In this document: positions 10,712 through 32,500 of the stretch, in pieces
How positions within the stretch are numbered: the first letter of the stretch is position 1
How the letters are laid out: every line of letters starts with the position of its first letter
DNA from: Stramonita haemastoma
Lineage: Eukaryota > Mollusca > Gastropoda > Neogastropoda > Muricidae
Assembly: GCA_030674155.1 (NCBI GenBank)
Contig: CM060323.1
Location: 36,940,057 to 36,972,556, forward strand
Direction: 5' to 3'
DNA: 32,500 nt
The notes under the pieces: generated by a model
The model's database searches: none
Told to the model about the DNA's origin: nothing
Seen by the model: the letters and a program-made list of their open reading frames with translations, nothing else
Position numbers and translations under genes: made by a program

Positions 10712-10917
10712 ATTCTATTTCATAAGAGTCATGCTGATAAAACTCATTCTAGTTTCCACAATATACATTTTTAAGGCTCTTTCTGCGGAAAAGGAGGATT
10801 GGTCTCTTTTATGGTTTCTTTCTTGCGTCTAAGACGTTTTCATTGTCAACTGATTGGTATGAGACAGGGTGCTTTCTTTCTCCCCTTTATGTACACAGCC
10901 ATGCAGGATTTTTATCC

Positions 10918-11275
10918 TGTTCCTCGGCGAGAGCTCCAAGATTCACCCATGGTGAGATTTTGCGTATGTGACTGTTTTTGTCCACCATGAAAGTACCCAC
11001 ATTCCGACTTCGTGGATGTATAGTGGGTATGTTTGTGTTTCCGTAACCCACCAAACGCTAACATAAATTACGGGATCTTTAACGTGCATATTTGATCTTC
11101 TGCGTATGTATAGGGAATTAGGCAGTAGCAGGTCTGCATTTGAAGTTAACCCGAGGGATCTTCAAAATCCCCACTCTTAATTCACTAGACGCCACCGAGA
11201 TTCAAACCCACGACTTCATTGACCCATAGGATTGAAGTCGAACGGTCTTAACCACTCGGCTATAGCGTCCGTCGG
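10918..11275 (-). mobile_element. SINE family B, full-length copy
   Basis: On the - strand the element begins near 11268 with an A box of Ser/Leu type (TAGCCGAGTGGTTAAGACCG) and a B box GGGTTTGAATCTC. It then shows the family body and ends near 10918 in the gagctcYRaggtttacc-type segment shared with 8225 and 23718. The best-preserved copy in the window. Confidence 0.88.
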
Positions 11276-11660
11276 ACGAACTGATTTTTGTTTGAAATGT
11301 TTCATACACAAGGAAAACATAGCGAGAAGTATATTGTACACCCCTTTCAGTCGTAGCAGATTTCTCTGCATGAAATTTGGGCTGAAGGGGTTTGCCATAA
11401 AAACAATGCCACCACCACCACCACCTCCCCTTTTTGCGAATATTTTTTCCTGTCTTTTTTTTTTTTTTTTTAGTGCATAGGCATTACCACTCGCGTGCGC
11501 GCGCGCGTGGGTGTGTGTGTGTGTTTGTGTTTAATTTAAGTCTGTTCACTCTAGGTGATATTAGGCTTAAACCAGAATTTAAAGTAACTAAATTAAACTA
11601 ATTCAAAAAAAAAAACTGAAAACAGAACATTAATAGCAGAACGAGAAATAACTTAAGCAG
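11276..11660. other. Intergenic spacer with poly(T)
   Basis: A T run lies at about 11455-11472 and a short CGCGCG/GTGTGT stretch near 11495-11522. No gene. Confidence 0.4.
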
Positions 11661-11748
<88 letters not shown>

Positions 11749-11752
11749 GTGA
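11661..11752. repeat. (GT)n microsatellite
   Basis: About 45 units, with a GCGT variant near the end. Confidence 0.98.
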
Positions 11753-12550
11753 CAACTGCAGAAACTAAACAGTCTTACCTGAAACAACAAAATCAGAAGC
11801 GAAGCAGTCGACAGGGAAGCAGACTAGACGCAGAAATGTGTTGTACCCTTTTCAAAGTTATCCCATGGAACTGTCAACAACAAACTTGTTTGGTCATACC
11901 ACTTGGTCATATAGTTCTTGGTCATACCACATTCACTTCTTCATAACGTGCTATTCTGTCTTTTTTTTTTACCACAATTTCATTCGTATTTTCGCTTTTT
12001 TCCTTTCTTATTTTTGTTGTTTTTTAGGCTTTCTTAACAACAGTTGTGGAAGAACATGCTGGACATTGTCGTGTTAGAACTCTACCATTTTTACAGACCA
12101 CACACTCCACGTTCGTCGTCCTTTCCAACTCAGGAAGCCGACTTCTGTCTGTGTCTGTCTGTCTTTCCTTCTCTTTGCTGAAAGCCTAACTCTTTAGTGT
12201 CAATAGCGCGGCATGAAATGAAATAGAAGAAAATGGAAAGAAATACCCCATGAAGCGTTTCAATTGAAATACGCTCTCGGAGATAGGAGTCGACCTCCCG
12301 CAAATGTCGTCACTGAAAGGAGGAAAGGGGGGGCGGGGAATGGGGTGTGAAGAAGTTTGTGGTGTTTAATGGGGGAGGAGAGGGCGAGCAGGAGGAGAGA
12401 GTAAAGTCGTTCTCGCACAAGTGATCGAAGTCTTCCAAGTGTGAAGCCTAGCCACGAACACCCACGCCCCCACCCCCCTCCCCTCATGCTCACCCTCCCC
12501 ACCCCCACCCACTTGACAGTTGACAAACTGTCAAATTACAGTGCCCCCTA
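11753..12550. other. Intergenic, no gene
   Basis: Mixed composition, C-rich toward 12450-12550. A short triplicated phrase, ttggtcatacca/ttggtcatata, lies at 11890-11930. No exon was recognised. Confidence 0.4.
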
Positions 12551-12578
12551 CCCCCCCCCCCCCCCCCCCCCCCCCCCC
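12551..12578. repeat. Poly(C)28
   Basis: Uninterrupted run of 28 C, the longest homopolymer in the window. Confidence 0.97.
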
Positions 12579-12784
12579 AGTTTGATCTCATTTAGTTCCA
12601 TTGAGTCAAGAAGTGGTCAGCCGCGTCCATAACGGTGAAATGTCCCTACAGAACACAGCAGAAGTCTGGAGTAGTTAACAGCTGCCTACGTGGTGCTGGA
12701 ACCAGTAGATAGACAGATCATCTGACTTTGTTGTTTTTGTTGTTGACGGGTATGGACGTGATTGAACTACATAACCAACCATAT

Positions 12785-12871
12785 GACACACGCACACGCG
12801 CGCGCGCGTGCACGAACACACACACGCACGCACGCACGCACACACGCACACAACACACACACACACACACA

Positions 12872-12922
<51 letters not shown>
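12785..12922. repeat. (CA)n with CGCGCG and CACG sections
   Basis: Alternating purine/pyrimidine block: CGCGCGCGCG near 12796-12808, (CGCA)n around 12824-12840, then (CA)n with CACCACA interruptions. Confidence 0.95.
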
Positions 12923-12937
12923 ACAGGGACAAAGTAG

Positions 12938-13080
12938 CCTCGTGGTTAGAATAATGAAGTGGTGATCTAATGGTAACTGAAGACACAGATTCAAGTCTCC
13001 ATTGAGGTGCCTATTGGGGGATTTTTCCACCACTCCCCCACCATTTTGATCTTCCTGAAAGAATCTAGCTTTTTCCGTCT
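12938..13080 (+). mobile_element. tRNA-derived SINE head, degenerate
   Basis: A-box-like gtagcctcgtggttagaata and B-box-like gattcaagtctcc are separated by about 50 bases. A short unassigned body follows. It sits directly 3' of a (CA)n tract. Confidence 0.5.
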
Positions 13081-13384
13081 GATATAGGTTAAAGTGTTAT
13101 AGAGTCGCTCGCTAAGAACAAGGTTGTTTTAAGGATTCTGGTTTGGGTTTTATTTCCATTTTATGTGTGATTGATGTGGCTTTTCCCACAAGGCAATGCC
13201 CGTCCTGGGCTGACCTTTATGGTTGACCAGAGCATTGAAAAGAGCAAGGAAAGGACAGAAGAGTTGGTTTTATACCCTGTTTTAATCTGTATATAGTTGC
13301 ACATTTTATTCTGAGATTTAACATTTTACAAATGTGACAACCCGATGTGGCCTGTGTTGTCGTCAGGGCCTATAGATAACATGA

Positions 13385-13565
13385 TTGGATTAGACCACTC
13401 CCACAACATTCCTTTGGATGAGACTGTAAACAAGGTCCTGTGTGTGAATATACATTCGCGATCGCATAACATCTTGTGCATCTGTTAAAAATCACCCGTC
13501 TGTTGTAAAAGAGTAGCCCAGCGTGGCTAGTGGCATGGATGGCACAAACATACCCAGCATGCAAT
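13385..13565 (+). mobile_element. SINE A middle fused to a SINE B tail
   Basis: 13413-13525 carries the family A segment (ggatgagactgtaaac, aacatcttgtgca, gagtagccca). It continues into cacaaacatacccagcatgc, which matches the family B body read on the + strand. Both pieces have the same orientation. Confidence 0.6.
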
Positions 13566-14255
13566 CCATGATTTGAAGACAGAAGGGCCTCACCAGATAT
13601 AACCTGTCCAAGCTGCCTGAAAAGTCCATGCAGTGCCTAATGACTGACTCCCCGAGGAGTTTATTAAGGAGAAGTCGTGTGCAGTACACAAAGGACCGTT
13701 TTTATTCCTGGTGGAAGACTGGCACACAGCCCCTCATCACACAGTGTAGGGAGAAAAATGTCCATGTTCTGAGGAAATTCTAACCACACACCTCTAACCC
13801 AATTAGCACCTTCGTCATGTTATGCAATGGTATGTCACGCAGTTCTATTCTATGTTTACTTATTTTACGCTGTGCTGTGCTGTGTTATGTTAACCTGTGC
13901 TTTATTATGTTACGCTGTAGCTATACTCTGTTATTGTTCCCTGGCTATGCTGTGTTATGTTGTGTTATAACACTCTTTATTGTTGACGGGTATGAAAAGC
14001 AGAAAACATTGTGACAGTGATTATCCTCGTCTTTCCAGGCCATACAATGTACTGAAGATGGATGAGGCGTACACATATCCATACCACTCTACTCTGCCGG
14101 CGACAGCTTGGGTGGAGGCATAGTGCAATGCTGTAACATGCAGTGCAGTTCGGATTCACCAGCAAGTGTAGAGCACATGCTCTTTGGACTGAGTGGGTTT
14201 CCTTTCGAACTGATCACCAGCCTCTGCCACAAGGTGAGTGCTCCCATTTCTGGCA
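13566..14255. other. Intergenic, no supported gene
   Basis: Contains repeated ctgtgttatgtt phrases around 13855-13975, a weak degenerate tandem repeat. A 45-codon exon-like stretch near 14100-14235 was considered and rejected. Confidence 0.4.
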
Positions 14256-14259
14256 AGGT

Positions 14260-14715
14260 TTCTTTAGGGATAGCTCAGTGGTCAGACCACTCGCTTTCCC
14301 CCAACAAAAGTGAATGAGCATGAGAATGGTTACCGATTGTGGATGGTGTGACCGTTTTGAGTCGCCATGGCTTCAGACAGTCCCCAGTTCACCCAGTTTG
14401 TAAATGGGTTACTTTGCCCCTGTAGGGCATGAGGGAAAGGTTAAGCGCGAGGTAGAGGAGGTGGTGCGCACGCGCTCTTATAGCTGACCCATAGGAGGTG
14501 GGGGTATGTCCTCAGACGCTTTGCTCCCCTACGACCACATAGGTTATGGGACACCTTTACCTTTCTTCACAAAAAAGGGCAAGAAAAGAGAAGACACGAA
14601 GAGAAGTATGAGAGGCAGAAACAAAGAGAGTGACAGAAAAAAGAGGGAAAATGGGCGCAGAATATTCCAGAAAGTGGATCTACCGTTAATACTGAAGATA
14701 GCCCAGCCTAACATT
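14260..14715 (+). mobile_element. SINE family C, longest copy
   Basis: Head with A-box gatagctcagtggtcagacc. The body contains cttcagacagtccccagttc and gttatgggacacctttacc, both matched on the - strand at 25800-26112. The A/G-rich 3' part ends with gaatattccagaaagtgga and is matched at 30645-30840 (-) and 31655-31790 (+). Confidence 0.7.
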
Positions 14716-14767
14716 TTGATATTGCAGATTGCAACACTGTGTAGGATTTTATGTTCTGTTAAGAATG

Positions 14768-14768
<1 letters not shown>

Positions 14769-14833
<65 letters not shown>

Positions 14834-14859
14834 CTACACACACACACACAAACACCCCA

Positions 14860-14892
<33 letters not shown>

Positions 14893-14903
14893 ACACACAC
14901 ACA
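14769..14903. repeat. (CA)n microsatellite, interrupted
   Basis: A perfect (CA)31 section is followed by ACTACA, AAACACC and CACCACA interruptions. Confidence 0.97.
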
Positions 14904-15235
14904 AATCTTCTTGCAGTTGTTAATCTCTGTTGCGGTTAGGGACTATAGGAACCCACTGGAATGAACAGCTTTATTGAATCAGTCCAAACCTCGACTGGTT
15001 TTGCTGCTTTTACTGACTGCTGTTTCTGGATACAGTACAGTAGCCTTGACAACAGCACTGCACCCCTTCCCCCTCCCCTGCATCTCCACCCATCCCCCTC
15101 CCTTTATCTTCTCTCCTACTATACTCATAATTGCCCCCCCCACCCCCTTCTTTTCTTTTGGGATCCCTCTCTCTTTCTTTGATTTCTGTTTGTTTGATCA
15201 GGAAAATCTCTGTCTCTGTCTCTCTCTGTCTCTCT
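14904..15235. other. Intergenic, pyrimidine-rich
   Basis: C/T-rich, with a short (TCTG/TC) section just before the SINE at 15236. No gene. Confidence 0.4.
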
Positions 15236-15575
15236 CGGGGACGGACAGCCTAGAGGTCAGAACATTTGCGCTGGCAATTTGACGACCCGGGTTCGAATCC
15301 GGTCGAGAAGATTTTTCTCCTGGAATTAACATCAGTGCTGACTCCACTCTCCCCAAAAGTCCTTCGGATGAGACTTTAAACCGAGGCCCCGTGTGCGAAC
15401 GCCCCGCGAACATCTTGCGCACACGTTAAATCCTGTTCCGCTTTTCGTAAGAGTAGGCCATGGTGTGCCGGTGGGAACACATGACATTTACAAAACTGCA
15501 TACACACGGGGACTGGGTGTAAAAAAGCACATTAGTGCTTATTCCATTATCCTCGATATAAAAGAATAAATCAAA
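15236..15575 (+). mobile_element. SINE family A, full-length reference copy
   Basis: A good A box (cagcctagaggtcagaac) and a consensus B box (GGGTTCGAATCC, about 15290-15301) mark a tRNA-derived head. The body holds ggatgagactttaaaccgag, a central segment resembling the conserved domain of many metazoan SINEs (recalled, not searched). The tail is cctcgatataaaagaataaa followed by an (ATCAA) repeat. Confidence 0.88.
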
Positions 15576-15585
15576 TCAAATTGCG

Positions 15586-15795
<210 letters not shown>

Positions 15796-16180
15796 GATAA
15801 ATCATATTCATACTCTATGACCATGATCATGATCATGATCATCATGACGCATTCCTCAGCTCAACACATTGGGGGTACCCAGAATATGCGGTCTGCCTCA
15901 CTGTATCTCACCGGGAATCACTGTGGGCCTCACTAGTACACTCAGATGAGAAGTTTGCCGTATGGCTGTTTTCAAGTAAATCATCTTGCCATAAAGGCAG
16001 CCATACTCAGTCTTTATTGATTTTTTTCTCTTCTAATGGAGAACATAGCTTTTTTCTGTGAGTTTTCCATCGATCAATACAATTTCAACATAGTACATCA
16101 AACCATAACAGCATGTTAATGTAGGCCTTACTTCGATCAATTACTGACAACAGGCATTTGGCCAGGGCAACATACTGATG

Positions 16181-16221
<41 letters not shown>

Positions 16222-16713
16222 TGAGATGATGATGGCTGACAGTGTCAAAAACAATGATTGTGATAACGACCATAATGATGAAGAGAGATGCATGGTGATG
16301 ATGTATGATGATGATGATGATGATGATATATATTGATGACAACCGCAAAACAAGTTGAGAGGTTGAGACTGCACGCTTTGTATGCATGGTTGCTGTACAT
16401 ATAGTCATTCTTTGTATCAAGAGTGGTTCCCCCTACTCTGGACTTCACCCTGACAGCACGATGCAGACGATCTGTGTGCAAAGCCTATGTTGTTTCTCAG
16501 GTGTGTGAAGCCGATCTAACCGTCAGTATCTCTTTGTGATTGCAAAAATTCGATGAATTTTCCTTGCATTTATTTTTAATATCGTGCAGTGTTGTGATCG
16601 GATCACGTATAAGAAAGGAAAGACTTTTGCTTTTGTTAATGTTAGGTCTAGTCTCAGTCCCCACACTGACTGGGTATTAGAGACACTCACGAGTATCGTC
16701 TTACTCATCGACA
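15796..16713. other. Intergenic upstream of the MCCC2-like gene, with (GAT)n tracts
   Basis: catgatcatgatcatgat lies at 15820-15840, (GAT)14 at about 16180-16222 and (GAT)n at about 16305-16326. The remaining 390 bases before the ATG show no recognisable TATA or initiator motif. A 5' non-coding exon could lie here but cannot be placed. Confidence 0.5.
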
Positions 16714-29020
<12,307 letters not shown>

Positions 29021-29317
29021 GTAATACTCATGACAGCATTGTCTTCCATTTTGAACACAAAACTTCTGTAGAATCTGTAATTCAATATTCGCTCAAGAAT
29101 CTTTTACTGTCAACAGATATACTGGAATTACCAGCTTGTCTTTTTCTGGGAAAAGAGGAAGCACTATAAGTGTTCATTTTTATCATTAATTATTATTTTG
29201 ATTTCTTGGTAGAGTACATCATCTTTCTCAGGGACATCAGTGGTGGGATGTGGTGATGATTGCCACTCTGCAGTAGACACCTCAGTCAGCTTGACTCAGT
29301 CATTTAGTTATCTATTT

Positions 29318-29572
29318 ATTCTTGTATTTCAATAATAATAGAATATTCACTCGTACTTTTTTACATCCAGTCCTCGTGTGCATATGGCTTTGTCAATTTT
29401 GTTATCCGTCCATCCGTACAAATGGCCTACTCTTCTGAAAGGCTGAACAGGTTTGAACTTGTGCGCAAGATGTCCTGTGACTTTGGTTTATAGTCTCATC
29501 CGAAGACTTCCAGGGAAGTGGAGTCAGCACTGATGTTAACTCAAGGGAAAATCTCCTTCACAATTAAAGTTT
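29318..29572 (-). mobile_element. SINE family A, decayed, head missing
   Basis: Tail attcactcgtacttttttac and body acaaatggcctactcttctg, ggtttatagtctcatccgaa, gtggagtcagcactgatgtt. The tRNA-like head is lost, replaced after 29572 by unrelated sequence. Confidence 0.82.
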
Positions 29573-30644
29573 ATGTTTCGGCGGGTGACTTTGTAGTGTT
29601 GTCCTGTGCGTTGAAGAGCCCACTGGACATCACTGAAAGGACCATGGGAATGCAGGGCTTGCTTTGGCTGGTAGCCATGTGATGGCCAAACATGCTGGAT
29701 CCCCGTAGACTGCTGGTGCAGAGGGGGAGTTTGTTGTTTGTTTGTCCGTCGTGTTTGACGATGACCCCCAAAACAGTAGAGGAGGCAGATGCTGTTTCGG
29801 AAATTGGGCAGAAATTTGATTATAGTGGAGATGTTTGCCGACAGCACACCCCCACTCTCTCGGCCAAGTGGGCATAAGAACAGTCAGCATTGGTGATCTT
29901 CTCCAAAGACCAACTAGCCCCCTGGGCTGCAGCACATAAGGACTGTGCAAGTCAAGCCTCCTAGTCCGAGAGTCATAGTTGATCACTAAAGACTAAGCTG
30001 TAAAGTGGAATTCCATGAGTGGGAAAGAAAGCCACTGGTCATACAGCATCTCACTTTGCTGTTGCCCCCAACATCAATGGTTTAATCAAGAACTGTGATA
30101 AAGCCCAGGCGTTGAAGGCAAAGAAGGAGGAGTAGGGGTGCTGGAAAAGGGGCCACAAATCAAGCTGTAGGGCAGATTGGGTTGAGAGGACATCTATTGG
30201 AGCATGATATGGTAGAAGGCAGCAAGGAAATTTACAAGAAGATTAAAGAAACAAAACAAAAAAATAATATTTTATAGGGAAATGGGTCATGAATTTTCCA
30301 CCGTCTTATATAAGTGGTTTGCTTAAAAATTTTAATGGAAGGAACTTGTCATTGTGTGATTACAACTAATTACTAAAATTCTTATACAATCCATAAATCA
30401 TTTATATGTTTGGCAAAGGCCTGTTGAGTAGGGACAACATATACACAAACTATTCTTGCTGACAAATACTGACCAAACGGTGTACAACACTTTTCTTTCG
30501 GTATGGTTTTTCATAGCAGTCATTTTAGTTCTACCTTATAAAAATAAATGTTTGGTGGTACTGAGTCAGTGGTTTGAGTATTGAGTTCATTGTTTTTTCA
30601 GTTGGTTACCACAGGTATATGTGTTTTATTTGCCACTAGTACAG
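29573..30644. other. Intergenic or 3' UTR, no gene seen
   Basis: Unique-looking or old-repeat sequence. The short frames on both strands at 29536-29986 have no family features. AATAAA lies at 30543-30548. Inferring a 3' UTR from it would be speculative. Confidence 0.4.
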
Positions 30645-30840
30645 AGAGAGAGATTCCCCCATGGGGATGCTGAGTGGCTATCAGTGTGAATAGCATCCCC
30701 ACCTTCTGGAAATTCCTTGCTAGGACTTCCCTTTTTTCTATCCTTTTCTTTTGTTTCTGCCTTCTGCCTTTTTTCCCTGTCACCTGCTTGTCTATTTTCT
30801 GCCTTCTTGGTCCATTCTTCTGCCTTTTTTCCTAGAAAGA
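30645..30840 (-). mobile_element. SINE family C 3' fragment
   Basis: The - strand reads ggaatttccagaaggtgggg, atgctattcacactga and an A/G-rich run. This matches 31655-31790 on the + strand and the 3' part of 14260-14715. It contains a 9-bp inverted repeat, GGGGATGCT/AGCATCCCC. Confidence 0.6.
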
Positions 30841-31654
30841 CTTAGAAGATAAAAAATTCTCTACCACACTGAAATCTGATGTGCTGGGCCTGACTTGTCA
30901 GGCGCTTGAGGGCAATGCAACGCATTTTTGCTCATATGACATACAACCATAGTTGCTGTCTGAGTGTTCGATGAAGAATATGTATAGAGAGAGGACAGGA
31001 ATGTTGATCATTCTGCTGGTTTAGTGTATTTGCGTCATCTGTACATAGTGTTTCATACAGTACATCAGGCAGCCAAGTTGTATTATTTGCTCAGGAAGAG
31101 GTGGATTTTACCATAGAATACACTGGGTGTGTGGATTGCTAGACTGCCTGTGTGATTTTTACAAATGGTGGTTGTTTGTGCGTAAATGCCTACATTCCCT
31201 TGTTTGCTTTCCCGATGTGGTGATGTTTGGGGTTTTTTTGCAGTATAAATGGTATCTTCTTGTCTGGAAATTTTTAGCTGGAAATGTTCTGTCTTACTTT
31301 TTTGTTTTCTTCTTGGATATCTGTTTGCATGGCCGTTTGGGGTGGAATGCATAGTGCCTGGTCTTCTCCTGTGCTTGTTACTATGCAGGAGGTCTGCCCA
31401 CTGGCCTCAAACTATAGGTTAGTGTGGGATACTCTCAGGCAATGGAGATGGGTATCGCAAATAAGGGAGATACTACTTGCCTTGTATTAACTGGTATAAT
31501 CATGCCAGAAGAGCTCGTATGTTCTGAGGGTGAAGTGATGAGCGAGCATCTGTCATGTTCAGGGCAGCTCTTCAAAAAGTTTATCAGAAAAAAATGTTCA
31601 GATTTGCATAGAAAAGGCAGGAGAATGGGCTGGGTAGGCAGAAAATAAGCATGA
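30841..31654. other. Intergenic, no gene seen
   Basis: Mixed sequence. Short Cys/Trp/Phe-rich frames on the + strand at 31127-31490 have no splice or family support. Confidence 0.4.
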
Positions 31655-31790
31655 GAGAGAGAGTTGAGCAGAAAGACAAAAACAGAGTTTAATAGAAAAG
31701 GGGAAATATCTGACACAGAATTTCCAGAAGGTGTGGATGCTGTTTGTACTGAAATGGCCCTTTTCATTCCCATGGGGAGGGATGGTCAGA
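31655..31790 (+). mobile_element. SINE family C 3' fragment
   Basis: A/G-rich sequence then acagaatttccagaaggtgt, ggatgctgtttgtactgaa and cccatggggaggg. This mirrors 30645-30840 in the opposite orientation about 1 kb away. Confidence 0.6.
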
Positions 31791-32175
31791 CTATAAGCAA
31801 TGTATAAAATGATTTGTCATGTGATTACACAAGGACATAAGTGTGCGCACACACATACAAGCACGCATGCACACACACACACAAAGCAGAGGTGATCGTG
31901 TGTCAACAACCCTCTACCTCTCCATTCTCTTCTCTAGTGGCAAAAGTTTGTACCCATTAATATTTTTAAAAATTCATGTATATTTGTAAATACTGTTGTA
32001 ATATCTGGAAAGACATTTTGAAGATTATTCATCTTGGTGTGTGGATGTTTTATGTAAAGTGTATATGGCCAGTGGGTTTTTGTGGGGGAGGGGGTTTTGT
32101 ATAGAAATTGTTCTCACTACTCAAAAAAAACAACTTGGTTTGGATCGTCATAATTACAGATTTGTTGTGGCCATC
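31791..32175. other. Intergenic spacer
   Basis: A short (CA)n stretch lies at 31868-31883. Nothing else was recognised. Confidence 0.4.
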
Positions 32176-32248
32176 ATGGCGTCTTTGTTGGCACAGTGCT
32201 GTGTAGGTGGACTGGACAGATTCCATTGCTACAGTTCCCTCAACAGAG
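32176..32248 (+). CDS. Weak candidate first coding exon of a gene continuing past the window
   Basis: ATG at 32176 has A at -3 and G at +4. The frame encodes MASLLAQCCVGGLDRFHCYS then SLNR and meets a GTATAG donor at 32249. Residues are uncharged or basic apart from one Asp, and end in CYSSLNR, which could be a mitochondrial presequence. The next frame is also open here, and no downstream exon lies inside the window. Family unknown. Confidence 0.2.
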
Positions 32249-32500
32249 GTATAGCATTTGATTGGGATGTGGAGACTTTTTTTTGCTTTTTGTTTTTGTT
32301 TGGGTATTTTTGGGTTTGGGGGTTTTTTGGAGGAGGGGTTTTGGAAAAGGGGGGATAGGGAGTTTTCAAGTTGGAGGGAGGTTACTTTAATTGAAATTGA
32401 GCATATTATTTTGGGTTCAAGCTTGGCGATGTTGCCCGAACTCAAAGACATAAAACCACCCTATTTCTTGAACATTGCAAGCTAATTTGATCAGTGTTAA
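32249..32500. other. G/T-rich sequence at the right edge
   Basis: ttttgggtttgggggtttttt-type composition at 32275-32360. No exon was recognised. Confidence 0.4.

Noticed and set aside
14100..14235. Exon-like stretch with CSSDSPASVEHMLFGLSGFP and a GTGAGT donor
   Set aside because: Slightly reminiscent of the CxxC...H...C tail of LINE proteins, but the cysteine pattern is incomplete and flanking frames are closed. Not strong enough to call.
31408..31445. ASNYRLVWDTL as the missing SSARVWDDG part of MCCC2
   Set aside because: Similarity is limited to VWD, it lies 3' of the proposed stop, and there is no suitable acceptor or phase.
32050..32451. 133-codon frame on the - strand at the right edge
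   Set aside because: It runs through low-complexity G/T-rich DNA and has Lys/Pro/Asn-rich composition with no domain.

Overview
This is animal nuclear DNA, most likely from a mollusc, and probably a gastropod. The evidence is one multi-exon gene with GT/AG introns of 0.26-3.1 kb, many tRNA-derived SINEs of the kind common in lophotrochozoans, and an extreme load of dinucleotide and trinucleotide microsatellites. The species guess is inference. Nothing prokaryotic, viral or CRISPR-like was seen. Most long open frames are translations of (CA)n, (CT)n, (GA)n or (GT)n repeats and are not genes.

Positions 1-16,700 are intergenic and repeat-dominated. The first 180 bases may be the last coding exon of a gene running in from the left (unknown product, low confidence). 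After it come SINE copies of several families, here called A, B, C, D and a Thr-tRNA-headed family. Between them lie tracts of (TG/CA)n, (CT/GA)n, (GAT)n, (GATT)n and poly(G/C), plus a 590-bp purine-rich block.

Positions 16,714-29,020 hold the only confidently recognised gene, on the + strand. It is a divergent homologue of the beta (carboxyltransferase) subunit of mitochondrial 3-methylcrotonyl-CoA carboxylase (MCCC2-like). Nine exons can be placed by protein similarity, splice consensus and matching intron phases, and two more 3' exons are proposed. The N-terminal half keeps the family signatures ([28 protein letters not shown]). The C-terminal half has lost the glycine-rich oxyanion/biotin motif and the ITGFMVG loop. 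Two single-base deletions relative to the expected frame (exons 1 and 4) and one phase conflict (exon 5 to 6) mean the gene is not open as written. Assembly errors, a missed microexon or early pseudogenisation are all possible.

The introns carry SINEs, a relic of the 3' end of a non-LTR retrotransposon, a CAT-rich minisatellite and, just before the proposed last exon, a pure pyrimidine tract of about 210 bases. Positions 29,021-32,500 are mainly degraded SINEs. A weak candidate first exon of another gene lies near the right edge. I found no new multi-gene system. The most interesting objects are the degenerate MCCC2 paralogue, its frame breaks and the recurring A/B SINE junctions.
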